A DNA stretch of 8,175 nt from Candidatus Heimdallarchaeota archaeon (GCA_030671945.1 DAOVHJ010000100.1:1-8175); one strand, 5' to 3'; positions 1 to 6,774 are shown, numbered from the stretch's first letter. Program-made: numbers and translations. Notes: generated from the sequence alone by a model not told the origin.

Positions 1-434
1 ATAAGAAGTCAAAAAAAGAAACTTCTAAATTAGACAAGTCAAAAGGGATTTTCTTTAAACAACAAATTTCCGCATTGAACTGGTTAACTTGGATGACAGA
101 ATTGAGTATGTTGGATGATGTTTTTACGAAAACTTCTTTTGAGTGGTTACAAAAGTTCGATGAATGGGGATTAATCGTCTCCAAAGTAGCATATACTGAA
201 GATTATCTCACAATAATAGAACTTATAGAAGAATCATATGAATATGCTATTCGATTAATTGAACTATCTTATGAACTAATCTTAAAGATATCAATCGCAA
301 AAACTGATTTGCCAGAGAAACAACAATCACTTCTAAATGTTGAAAAAATAATTACCATTGCTGGAGTACAATTCGAGGATTATATGTTTATCTGTAGACA
401 ATTCCTTGATATCGTCAAAGTAGGAGAAGATTGA
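1..434 (+). CDS. C-terminal part of an unrecognised helical protein (5' truncated)
   Basis: The reading frame is open from the left edge (first full codon at base 3) to a TGA at 432-434, giving about 143 residues. The first 14 or so residues are very rich in Lys and Ser and look like a flexible linker. From about residue 25 the sequence is aromatic and amphipathic (Trp-rich LNWLTWMTE, then FEWLQKFDEWG), followed by long predicted helices with many Glu, Ile, Leu and Tyr residues. I see no catalytic motif, signal peptide or clear membrane helix. A TTG at 75 and an ATG at 93 could be starts, but neither has a convincing ribosome binding site and the frame continues upstream, so a C-terminal helical domain of a larger protein is the better reading. 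Function is unknown. The stop codon directly abuts the end of the convergent carbamate kinase gene. Confidence 0.6.
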   Translation, partial: KKSKKETSKLDKSKGIFFKQQISALNWLTWMTELSMLDDVFTKTSFEWLQKFDEWGLIVSKVAYTEDYLTIIELIEESYEYAIRLIELSYELILKISIAKTDLPEKQQSLLNVEKIITIAGVQFEDYMFICRQFLDIVKVGED

Positions 435-1388
435 TTATATTTTTTTCACTACTCGAGTTCCATTTTTATCATCTAGAGCAGCAATAGCATTTTCTGGTGA
501 AGTGATAATGGAGAGTTTCCCACCATATTCAATAAATTGTATTGCAGATTCTACTTTCGGTCGCATGCTTCCTTTTGCGAAATGTCCATCATCAGACATT
601 TTCTGTAATTTTGAAATTTCTATTTTTTCTATTTTTTGTTGATTATCTTTCCCATAGTTAAGATATGCATTTGAGACATCCGTTAGAAGCATCAAAATAT
701 CAGCATCAATTTGGGTTGCTAATACTTCTGTTGCTCTATCCTTATCAATAACTGCATCTACATCAACATAAGTTCCATTCTCTAAGGCAACAGGTATACC
801 TCCTCCTCCTACTGCGATAACTATATCACCTTCCTCTACACATCGTCTAATAGTAGGACCTTCCAGAATTTCTAAAGGAATAGGCGATGGAACTACTTTT
901 CTAAAACCTCGACCAGCATCATTTATGTAAGTGTCTTTGGTTTCCTGATGAAGCTTGATTGCTTCTTCTTCTGAATAAAACGGACCAATAGGTTTTGTTG
1001 GTTCTTTAAAAGCTATATCCTTATGATTTACAACTGCTCGAGTAATAATAGCTACAACTCTTTTTTCGTGAATTTCATGCTCGTATAATTGTTCTTCAAG
1101 AGCAGTTTGGATCATGAAACCAATTTGTCCTTGAGACATAGCTCCGCAGATACTGAGAGGTTGTTCAGGTATCCCTTCTGTTATACCTGATTTTTGTTGC
1201 ACAAGTATATTTCCTACTTGTGGACCATTCCCATGAGTTAGGATGACTCCATATCCCTTTTTGATGATATTAACTATGACTTCAGTTGCTTTTCTAAGAT
1301 TTTCCATTTGTTGTTCATAGGTCTTCGGTTGACCTTTCTGGAGGATCATATTTCCTCCTAATGCAATAGCAACCAGTTTTTTAGTCAT
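435..1388 (-). CDS. arcC: Carbamate kinase
   Basis: The 317-residue product has the usual length for carbamate kinase (amino acid kinase fold), a cytosolic enzyme that reversibly transfers phosphate between ATP and carbamate. It usually makes ATP from carbamoyl phosphate during arginine, agmatine or purine breakdown. Signatures run the full length: ALGGN (9-13), THGNGPQVG (51-59), SQGQIG (85-90), PTKPIGPFY (130-138), GRGFRKVVPSPIP (159-171), GGGGIPV (194-200), DAVIDKD (211-217) and GSMRPKVE (273-280). The conserved lysines of the last motifs (K216, K278) are present, so the enzyme should be active. The ATG at 1386-1388 places the ALGGN motif at the expected distance from the N-terminus. No arginine deiminase or carbamoyltransferase gene is in the window, so the pathway cannot be told from context. 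The gene is transcribed alone, divergently from the HEAT-repeat gene. Confidence 0.96.
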   Translation of the reverse strand: MTKKLVAIALGGNMILQKGQPKTYEQQMENLRKATEVIVNIIKKGYGVILTHGNGPQVGNILVQQKSGITEGIPEQPLSICGAMSQGQIGFMIQTALEEQLYEHEIHEKRVVAIITRAVVNHKDIAFKEPTKPIGPFYSEEEAIKLHQETKDTYINDAGRGFRKVVPSPIPLEILEGPTIRRCVEEGDIVIAVGGGGIPVALENGTYVDVDAVIDKDRATEVLATQIDADILMLLTDVSNAYLNYGKDNQQKIEKIEISKLQKMSDDGHFAKGSMRPKVESAIQFIEYGGKLSIITSPENAIAALDDKNGTRVVKKI

Positions 1389-1449
1389 AATATATCAGTC
1401 CCAAATTCTCTGTCTTAACAAAGTAAAGAGGTTATACTCCATGGAATAT

Positions 1450-1465
1450 CTATAAAAATCTTCTC
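1450..1465 (-). promoter_or_regulatory. Candidate archaeal promoter (BRE/TATA) for carbamate kinase
   Basis: Read on the minus strand, a purine-rich GAGAAGA (1465-1459) is followed directly by TTTTTATAG (1458-1450), which resembles an archaeal BRE plus TATA box. Transcription would start about 25 bases downstream, near 1429, leaving a leader of roughly 40 bases before the ATG at 1388. No strong Shine-Dalgarno sequence precedes that ATG; the nearest purine run is GGGA about ten bases upstream. This is a call from pattern only. Confidence 0.4.
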
Positions 1466-1470
1466 AAAAA

Positions 1471-1485
1471 AAAGAAATTATATAC
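1471..1485 (+). promoter_or_regulatory. Candidate archaeal promoter (BRE/TATA) for the HEAT-repeat gene
   Basis: A purine-rich AAAGAA (1471-1476) lies just upstream of TTATATAC (1478-1485), a good match to an archaeal BRE and TATA box. Transcription would begin around 1505-1512, leaving a leader of about 60 bases that ends in GAGGGG (1555-1560), a plausible ribosome binding site seven bases before the ATG at 1568. The element sits back to back with the carbamate kinase promoter candidate, with the two BRE-like tracts only five bases apart. Confidence 0.5.
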
Positions 1486-1567
1486 ATAAATTTACTCTAT
1501 TGCAGTAAAAATACTAAACGCTAATATAGGAAATCAGCAAATATACTATTTACCGAGGGGTTGTCAA

Positions 1568-2407
1568 ATGGCTGATGTTAATCTATTGATGAAGCAATTA
1601 GCTAATGCTAGCGATAAAGAGGTAAAATGTGCAGTCATTACCAAATTGGGGAATTTGGGTGATGAGACAGCAGTAAGGATTCTAGTGAAACATCTTAATC
1701 AGGAAGAAGATAATGAGATTAAGAGTTTTGCAGCAAGTGCTTTGATTGATATTAATAGTAAAGAAGCAACACAAATGTTAGTTCGTTTACTTAGAAGCGA
1801 ATCATGGATTACTAGAATGAAAGCAGTTGAAACGCTTGGGGAGCTCGAAGATAAGAAAGCAACCTTAACTCTAATTAGGTTACTTCGAAATGATCCTGAA
1901 TCAAGTGTAAGAGAATGGGCTGCGATTTCTCTAGGAAAAATAGGGGATAAAAAAGCTTTGAAACCACTAGTGAGTGCTTTAGCTAAAGACTCACATTTTG
2001 AGGTTCGTATGGAAGCAGCAAAAGCTTTAGGGAAAATTAAAGACAGGAAAGCCAAGGGAGCATTAGTTCAAGCATTCTATTCTGATGCCGAATATCAAGT
2101 TAGTTGGGCATCAGCATCAGCACTGGCAAATTTAAATGATGGGGAATCCAAGAAACTACTGAAAGAATTAACTAAGGAGCTTGTTAAAATTTTAGAAAGT
2201 GAAAAGGATGAAACAGTTCTCAGTGCTGCAGCGAAAACTCTTGGTGAAATTGGGAATGAAATAGCAGCAAAAATAATGCTGAAGACAATGAAAATAAGTA
2301 AAGAATTAGTTAGGCTTGAAATCAATTTAGCCTTAGGAAAAATGGCTAAGCGTCTAAACTACAAAGATAGAGAAGAATTTATCGAGAATATTAAACTGAA
2401 AAGCTAA
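1568..2407 (+). CDS. HEAT-repeat protein (PBS-lyase-type repeats)
   Basis: The 279-residue protein is made almost entirely of about eight tandem helical repeats of roughly 31 residues. The best-conserved units begin near residues 16, 49, 80, 112, 144, 176, 214 and 245. They share the pattern VR..A..ALG.I.D..A...L...L, for example SSVREWAAISLGKIGDKKA at 112-130 and FEVRMEAAKALGKIKDRKA at 144-162. This is the HEAT_2/PBS-lyase HEAT-like family, which forms a curved solenoid used for protein-protein binding. No enzyme domain, signal peptide or membrane helix is fused to it, so it is probably a soluble scaffold or adaptor. The sixth repeat carries a longer second helix (195-211), and the final 20 residues leave the repeat pattern as a charged cap. 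The ATG is preceded by GAGGGG at seven bases. The binding partner is unknown; the next gene lies 105 bases downstream on the same strand. Confidence 0.9.
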   Translation: MADVNLLMKQLANASDKEVKCAVITKLGNLGDETAVRILVKHLNQEEDNEIKSFAASALIDINSKEATQMLVRLLRSESWITRMKAVETLGELEDKKATLTLIRLLRNDPESSVREWAAISLGKIGDKKALKPLVSALAKDSHFEVRMEAAKALGKIKDRKAKGALVQAFYSDAEYQVSWASASALANLNDGESKKLLKELTKELVKILESEKDETVLSAAAKTLGEIGNEIAAKIMLKTMKISKELVRLEINLALGKMAKRLNYKDREEFIENIKLKS

Positions 2408-2512
2408 TAAAATAGATGACTTTTAAAGAAAAGGTGAAAGAAGAGGTATTTTTGTACAAACAGAGTCTTTTTAACTAGAAACTGAGAAACAATGTAGAAG
2501 GGTTGACAGTTA

Positions 2513-3535
2513 ATGGAAATATCGAAAGTTTATTTCTACGACAATGTCTCAAACTTGAAAGCAGGTGTAAATAGTTTTTTCAAAATGATTGCTGATGAAT
2601 GCCAAACAGAAGAAGCTGTTGGTATCAAGATTCATTTTGGTGAAAAGGAAAATGATACACATGTGAGCTCAAAACATTTGAGTGATGTAACTAAATTTTT
2701 CAAGAAACCAGTTTTTGTGGAATGCAATGTTCTCTATCGAGGTAATCGATTAAGAAGAGAAGATCACATGAAACAAGCAGCTAAAAATGGATTTGATTTC
2801 ATAGACATTGATATTCTTGATGGTGAGATGGGAGAAGACTATATTGAAATTGAAATCGACACCAAAAACACAAAGCTCGCAAAAATAGGGAGAGGTATTA
2901 GAAATTATGATAACCTTATTTCCATAGCCCACTTCAAAGGACATATTGCCTCTGGTTTTGGTGGAGCATTAAAGAATATAGGAATGGGATTGGGATCACG
3001 TGGAGGAAAACTAGATATGCATGCAGGCATATCTCCACAAATTGACACTGTAAATTGCATCGCTTGTGGATCATGTGCAGAGCAATGCCCAGCAGACGCA
3101 ATCACAGTAGACGATTATGCAGTTATTGATCAAGAGATATGTATAGGATGTGCACAGTGTATAGCAGTTTGTCCAGAAGCCGTAATTAGAATACCTTGGG
3201 GAAATAGACCAATAAATGAATTCTTGGAAAAAATGGCAGAATATACATTAGCATGTGTTCAAAACAAGAATTGGTGGTATATTAATTTCTTAACAGATAT
3301 TACGATGAAATGTGATTGTGTGGGGACTAAGCAACAACCATTTATGGAAGATATCGGTATTTTGTTTTCAAAAAATCCGATTGCAATTGATAAAGCATCT
3401 ATGGATCTAGTTATAGAACGAAATGGCGGAGTGGATCCATTTAAATCTCACAACAAGAACAGCAACTATATTCTGAAATATGGAGAAGAAATTGGTCTGG
3501 GAAGTATTAAGTATGAATTAGAAATGGTTAAATAA
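2513..3535 (+). CDS. DUF362 protein with two [4Fe-4S] ferredoxin motifs
   Basis: The 340-residue protein has a DUF362 domain with a ferredoxin insert. Residues 1-170 include the conserved stretch HFKGHIASGFGGALKNIGMG (140-159), typical of DUF362. Residues 182-192 (C182, C185, C188, C192, with a following Pro) and 210-220 (C210, C213, C216, C220, with a following Pro) are two classic CxxCxxCxxxCP motifs for [4Fe-4S] clusters. DUF362 resumes after them: D294 and the GGVDPF motif (305-310) match its C-terminal half. An extra CDC pair (C267, C269) lies between. The protein has no signal peptide or membrane helix, so it is probably a cytosolic electron-transfer or redox protein. The biochemical role of DUF362 proteins is not firmly established, and I infer none. 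The ATG is supported by the purine run GAAGGG about ten bases upstream. A metal transporter gene begins 36 bases downstream. Confidence 0.9.
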   Translation: MEISKVYFYDNVSNLKAGVNSFFKMIADECQTEEAVGIKIHFGEKENDTHVSSKHLSDVTKFFKKPVFVECNVLYRGNRLRREDHMKQAAKNGFDFIDIDILDGEMGEDYIEIEIDTKNTKLAKIGRGIRNYDNLISIAHFKGHIASGFGGALKNIGMGLGSRGGKLDMHAGISPQIDTVNCIACGSCAEQCPADAITVDDYAVIDQEICIGCAQCIAVCPEAVIRIPWGNRPINEFLEKMAEYTLACVQNKNWWYINFLTDITMKCDCVGTKQQPFMEDIGILFSKNPIAIDKASMDLVIERNGGVDPFKSHNKNSNYILKYGEEIGLGSIKYELEMVK

Positions 3536-3547
3536 CCGAACTTTCTC

Positions 3548-3554
3548 TTTTTTT
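3548..3554 (+). terminator. Oligo-T tract, possible archaeal terminator after the DUF362 gene
   Basis: Seven consecutive T residues follow the DUF362 stop codon by 12 bases in a pyrimidine-rich stretch. Archaeal RNA polymerase can terminate on such tracts without a hairpin. It lies only 18 bases before the next start codon, so partial read-through into the transporter gene is equally possible. Confidence 0.3.
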
Positions 3555-3571
3555 GTGTTTGTTGAATCATT

Positions 3572-4537
3572 ATGAGTAAACTTGAAACAGCGACAAATAA
3601 TAATTCTATTCCAGATAGAAATGAACGAATGATTAAAGCTAGGAATGTAACAATCATAGGTCTTATTGTTAACGTATTATTAGCCGGATTCAAGATTTCT
3701 GTTAGTATTATAACGGGAAGTTTGGCTCTACTTGCTGATGGCTTAGATTCAGCTTTAGATATAGCTACAGTAATTTTTGGATTTGTAGCAATAAGAATAG
3801 CTAATCGTCCTGCAGATAAAGATCATCATTTTGGTCACGCTAAATTTGAAAATCTCTTCTCCCTGGGAATTGCTTTTGTTTTGGTTGCATCTTCTGGTAT
3901 TATTGGTTATCAAGCAATTGGTAGATTAGTAGAAGGAACAATACCTGAATATGATAAATTTAATTTGATTATTGCATCTGCTAGTATAGTACTAAAAGCA
4001 ATACTTGTTTGGATAAATGTAAGAGTAGGTAAGAAAATTGACTCACCAACACTCGTAGCAAATGGCAAAAATTTTAGAACTGATATTCTTACATCTATTG
4101 TAGTACTTGTCTCTGTATCCATTGGTCATCGTTCTATTGGTTCATTCTCACTTTTTTGGGTAGATCCAACGATTGCAATAGGTATTGGAATAGTAATAGT
4201 AATTACAGCAATTGGCATCATTAGGGATTCTGCTGGTGTTTTACTAGATCAAAGTCCAGATGAAGAAATTCTGAAAAAAATAGAAGAATATACAAAAGAA
4301 CAAGAAGGAATTAAAGATATTGGAAATATTAGAGCTAGAAGAGTTGGAGCGAATACTTTTCTTGTAGATCTTGATATCTTTCTTGACCCGACACTTACCA
4401 TTGATGAAGGACATGTTATAGCTTGCATCGTTGAAGAGGTACTAAAAGAAAAATTACCTATAAGATATATCATGATTCATGTTGAACCATATCACTCGCC
4501 TGTACATGAGAAAAATGAACTTGAGGAAAGACAATGA
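3572..4537 (+). CDS. Cation diffusion facilitator (CDF) metal efflux transporter
   Basis: The 321-residue protein has the CDF layout: six membrane helices (about 25-45, 50-76, 95-116, 130-150, 170-188, 197-217) and a C-terminal cytosolic ferredoxin-like metal-sensing domain (225-306). CDF proteins are dimeric proton antiporters that export divalent metals. The helix 2 metal site is D59xxxD63, followed by the conserved FGHAKFE (87-93). In helix 5 the usual zinc-type HxxxD is NxxxD (N167, D171). Asn at this site suggests specificity other than zinc, perhaps Mn or Fe, although in the known Mn-type proteins I recall the Asn sits in helix 2. The cytosolic domain keeps H281 and H303 (IHVEP), and the tail adds two more His (H308, H312). 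The stop overlaps the next start by four bases (ATGA), so the two are probably translated together. No clear ribosome binding site precedes the ATG. Confidence 0.93.
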   Translation: MSKLETATNNNSIPDRNERMIKARNVTIIGLIVNVLLAGFKISVSIITGSLALLADGLDSALDIATVIFGFVAIRIANRPADKDHHFGHAKFENLFSLGIAFVLVASSGIIGYQAIGRLVEGTIPEYDKFNLIIASASIVLKAILVWINVRVGKKIDSPTLVANGKNFRTDILTSIVVLVSVSIGHRSIGSFSLFWVDPTIAIGIGIVIVITAIGIIRDSAGVLLDQSPDEEILKKIEEYTKEQEGIKDIGNIRARRVGANTFLVDLDIFLDPTLTIDEGHVIACIVEEVLKEKLPIRYIMIHVEPYHSPVHEKNELEERQ

Positions 4538-4821
4538 AGGAAGAAGCAGAAAAAACTGAGAGAGAAGCTTTTCAATTTACCCCGAAGCATTTTACGATTA
4601 TCATTCCTGCGGTTCTGATAATCTCTGCTGGTATTTTAGTGGCTGTAATTTATTTGTTTACTAGCCCAGGTCTTGTTAGTGGGATTGTTTTTGGAGTGGT
4701 TATGGTAGTACTCTTTATTACTCCTGTTACGTTAGCAATCATCTTCTACTTTAAGAAGGTCAAAGTCCCAAGTCAAGAAATCACTGAGAAGAAAAAAATT
4801 GAAATTCAAAGAGTAAATTAA
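4534..4821 (+). CDS. Small two-helix membrane protein coupled to the CDF transporter
   Basis: The 95-residue product has a charged N-terminus (1-18, Glu- and Lys-rich), two hydrophobic segments (about 20-43 and 47-73) joined by a short Ser-Pro-Gly turn, and a Lys-rich C-terminus (74-95). Positive charge flanking both ends predicts a helical hairpin with both termini in the cytoplasm. Its ATG lies in the ATGA that also ends the CDF gene, with GAGGAAAG upstream as a good ribosome binding site, so it is translationally coupled. I recognise no family. The coupling suggests an accessory subunit or regulator of the transporter, but this is an inference; it could also be an unrelated membrane protein of the same operon. 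Confidence 0.75.
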   Translation: MKEEAEKTEREAFQFTPKHFTIIIPAVLIISAGILVAVIYLFTSPGLVSGIVFGVVMVVLFITPVTLAIIFYFKKVKVPSQEITEKKKIEIQRVN

Positions 4822-4854
4822 ACGAAAAAATAGTTAAAGATGAAACCCAAACAA

Positions 4855-4862
4855 TTTATGAT
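4855..4862 (+). promoter_or_regulatory. Weak TATA-box candidate upstream of the phosphatase-superfamily gene
   Basis: In the 96-base gap after the small membrane protein gene, TTTATGAT is preceded by an A/C-rich stretch (ACCCAAACAA) that is a poor BRE. A start about 25-30 bases downstream would leave a leader of roughly 30 bases. The gene could instead be read through from the transporter operon. The call is weak. Confidence 0.25.
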
Positions 4863-4917
4863 TTAATCAATTATAGTAAAAATTATCAACAATTGCTATC
4901 AATAGGAATGGTTTAAA

Positions 4918-6747
4918 TTGCAAAAAAGAAAAGTAAATCTCCTTTTAGTCTGGTTTGTTGTCATTATAACATTACAACTTTCATTTGGAATTAGGGCACT
5001 AACAACTCAATTTGATTTAAATAATAAACATAATATTGTTAGTGAGTTAGAAGTAGTGCCACAGATTGGTACTCCAACAGCAATTACCGATCAAGTCTTG
5101 ATATTTTTTGTAGATGGAATGCGATATGATAAAATGCTTGAAGCAAACACTCCCAATATGGATTCTCTAATGGCTAATGGAACAACTTTTTCGAATTATC
5201 ATGTAATTTTACCAAGTTATAGTAGAGTAAATTATGCGGCCTTCTCTACAGGCTCAAGTACAAATATGACAAATGTTTTTGCAAATGGTTATGACGATGA
5301 ATTAGAAATACCAACTCTTTACAGCTTAATTACAGGTAATGATTTGAATAAGAGTCTTATAACAGATGAAGGTGGATGGGCGAAGTTCTTAGGAAAAGAT
5401 TCTGATGTTGTAGTATATCCTGATACAGTATCACATTCTTTTGAGGAAGGTTTAGATGTGAAAAATGCAGCACTTGCTACTATTCCTGGCAATTTTTCTA
5501 ATATACAATTTATTGGATTTGATGATGTCGATGCTGCCGGACATGATTTTGGGGCTGCTTCTAGTACTTACATACAAATGATCGAAAATACTGATGGTTA
5601 TATTGGAGAAATTCTAGATTTATACGATTCACTAGGACAATTAAATAATACAACTACAGTACTTTTCAGTGATCATGGGCATGAGGATATTGGAGGGCAT
5701 GGTGGAGAAACAAATTATCAAACACATGGATCTTTTATTTTTGCTGGAAAAGGAGTTACAAGTAAGGGTTTAATATCCGATAAATTAGTTAGAATTAATT
5801 CAATCACCCCTACTCTCTTATCGATGCTTGGTATTTCTTTAGCACCAACAATGAATGGACCTGTGCTTTTTGATTTCATAGATAGCTCCATTCAGACTAA
5901 AGCAATTTATGTAATTCAACAAGCTGAGATCATGAATCAGCAGCTTGAAGTAACAATAAATGAATTTGGAATTATTTCCAATAAAGCTAAATTACCATAT
6001 ATAACTGGAGCAGAATTAGTAACTGATAATATAACATTAGCAAAAGGAAATTATTCAATCACACAGTATATTTCTTCATACAATTTAGCACAAGAAGCTG
6101 AAGAATCAGCTAGACTTTACTTAAGCTTATTTTTGATACAATTAAAATCTATATCAGAATTGTTGAGGACATTACTAATTATTGGTATTGTAACTCTCGT
6201 TTCAGCTATGATATTTTATCTAAATCGTCGCAGAATAATTGAAGTAGTTCATCAAGAGATTTTTTCAAAAGATCAATTAATACCTCAACTGCTTGGAATG
6301 CTCTCTACAATTTCAATTTGTATAATCATTTCAGTAATCTTTGGATTTAAATTTGCAGCAACCAGCTTCAATAGTACAAATCAAACAGTTCCACCTATAT
6401 TAACATCATTTTTTGTATCTGCTGCTTTACTGGTTTTTCTCCCTTGGTTAGCAATTTATCTCCTAAAAAGGAAATCAAGTGAATTTACTACTTTCAAAGA
6501 ATGGAAAAAATTGTTCATAAAATCATCAATAGGTTCAATGTTTTTCATCTCACTGCCAATATTTGGATATATTTTGTATTACGTAGCACAATTCGGACCT
6601 TGGCCAAGCTGGATTTTACCACCATTAGCTGATACATATGCATTTTGGATCATTGGACTAATGCCTTGTATTTTGTACATAATACCGCTAATATTGATGC
6701 TCATTTTATGGAGAAGTGGAAAAAAGGAAAAAGCAACAATTAGCTAG
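4918..6747 (+). CDS. Membrane-anchored alkaline-phosphatase-superfamily enzyme, GPI ethanolamine-phosphate transferase/phosphodiesterase-like
   Basis: The 609-residue protein starts at TTG: an in-frame TAG at 4903 excludes an upstream start, AGGA lies ten bases before, and the N-terminus is a KRK signal anchor (helix about 8-25). Residues 58-320 form an extracellular alkaline-phosphatase-superfamily domain. Visible sites are D66 (FVDGMRYD), probable nucleophile S102 with N105 (LPSYSRVNYAAFSTG), D205 and H209 (DAAGHDFG), D252 and H253 (FSDHGH), and H261 or H270. The SDHG..D.GGHGG pattern (251-263) resembles the GPI ethanolamine-phosphate transferases PIG-N, PIG-O and PIG-G. Five more helices follow (412-435, 459-480, 493-515, 534-556, 573-597). 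Basic residues lie on the predicted cytoplasmic sides, giving N-in, C-in topology. Eight or so N-x-S/T sequons fall in predicted outside regions. It probably cleaves or transfers phospho-head-groups at the cell surface; substrate unknown. Eukaryotic PIG-N has many more helices, so orthology is not claimed. Confidence 0.85.
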   Translation: MQKRKVNLLLVWFVVIITLQLSFGIRALTTQFDLNNKHNIVSELEVVPQIGTPTAITDQVLIFFVDGMRYDKMLEANTPNMDSLMANGTTFSNYHVILPSYSRVNYAAFSTGSSTNMTNVFANGYDDELEIPTLYSLITGNDLNKSLITDEGGWAKFLGKDSDVVVYPDTVSHSFEEGLDVKNAALATIPGNFSNIQFIGFDDVDAAGHDFGAASSTYIQMIENTDGYIGEILDLYDSLGQLNNTTTVLFSDHGHEDIGGHGGETNYQTHGSFIFAGKGVTSKGLISDKLVRINSITPTLLSMLGISLAPTMNGPVLFDFIDSSIQTKAIYVIQQAEIMNQQLEVTINEFGIISNKAKLPYITGAELVTDNITLAKGNYSITQYISSYNLAQEAEESARLYLSLFLIQLKSISELLRTLLIIGIVTLVSAMIFYLNRRRIIEVVHQEIFSKDQLIPQLLGMLSTISICIIISVIFGFKFAATSFNSTNQTVPPILTSFFVSAALLVFLPWLAIYLLKRKSSEFTTFKEWKKLFIKSSIGSMFFISLPIFGYILYYVAQFGPWPSWILPPLADTYAFWIIGLMPCILYIIPLILMLILWRSGKKEKATIS

Positions 6748-6774
6748 TGAAGCTCAATAAGTACTTCACTTATT
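6746..6774. terminator. Overlapping inverted repeats between convergent genes, candidate bidirectional terminator
   Basis: Two perfect 7-bp inverted repeats overlap here. AGTGAAG (6746-6752) pairs with CTTCACT (6764-6770) around an 11-base loop, and AATAAGT (6756-6762) pairs with ACTTATT (6768-6774) around a 5-base loop. They share bases, so only one can form at a time. They lie just after the phosphatase-like gene and before the end of the convergent receptor-like gene, where a terminator would be expected. There is no long T-run after them, so the assignment is tentative. Confidence 0.35.

Noticed and set aside
75..77. TTG as the start of the leftmost gene
   Set aside because: No ribosome binding site precedes it and the frame is open upstream to the window edge with plausible Lys-rich linker sequence.
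1699..2325. Two minus-strand open frames (1699-2055 and 2095-2325)
   Set aside because: They lie wholly antisense to the HEAT-repeat gene, whose repeats are unmistakable, and their Ser/Ala/Leu-rich translations match no family.
1568..2407. DNA-level tandem repeats or a CRISPR-like array in the HEAT gene
   Set aside because: The periodicity of about 31 residues is seen only in the protein; the DNA units are too divergent to be a repeat array and have no spacers.
2750..3105. Minus-strand open frames over the DUF362 gene
   Set aside because: They are antisense to a well-supported conserved domain and ferredoxin motifs; no motif or ribosome binding site of their own.
3466..4473. Minus-strand open frames over the end of the DUF362 gene and the CDF gene
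   Set aside because: Hydrophobic translations are a by-product of the antisense of membrane-helix codons; the plus-strand CDF gene explains the region.
4909..4917. ATG at 4909 as an alternative start for the phosphatase-superfamily gene
   Set aside because: It is out of useful frame: the frame reads ATG GTT TAA and stops at once, so the TTG at 4918 is kept.
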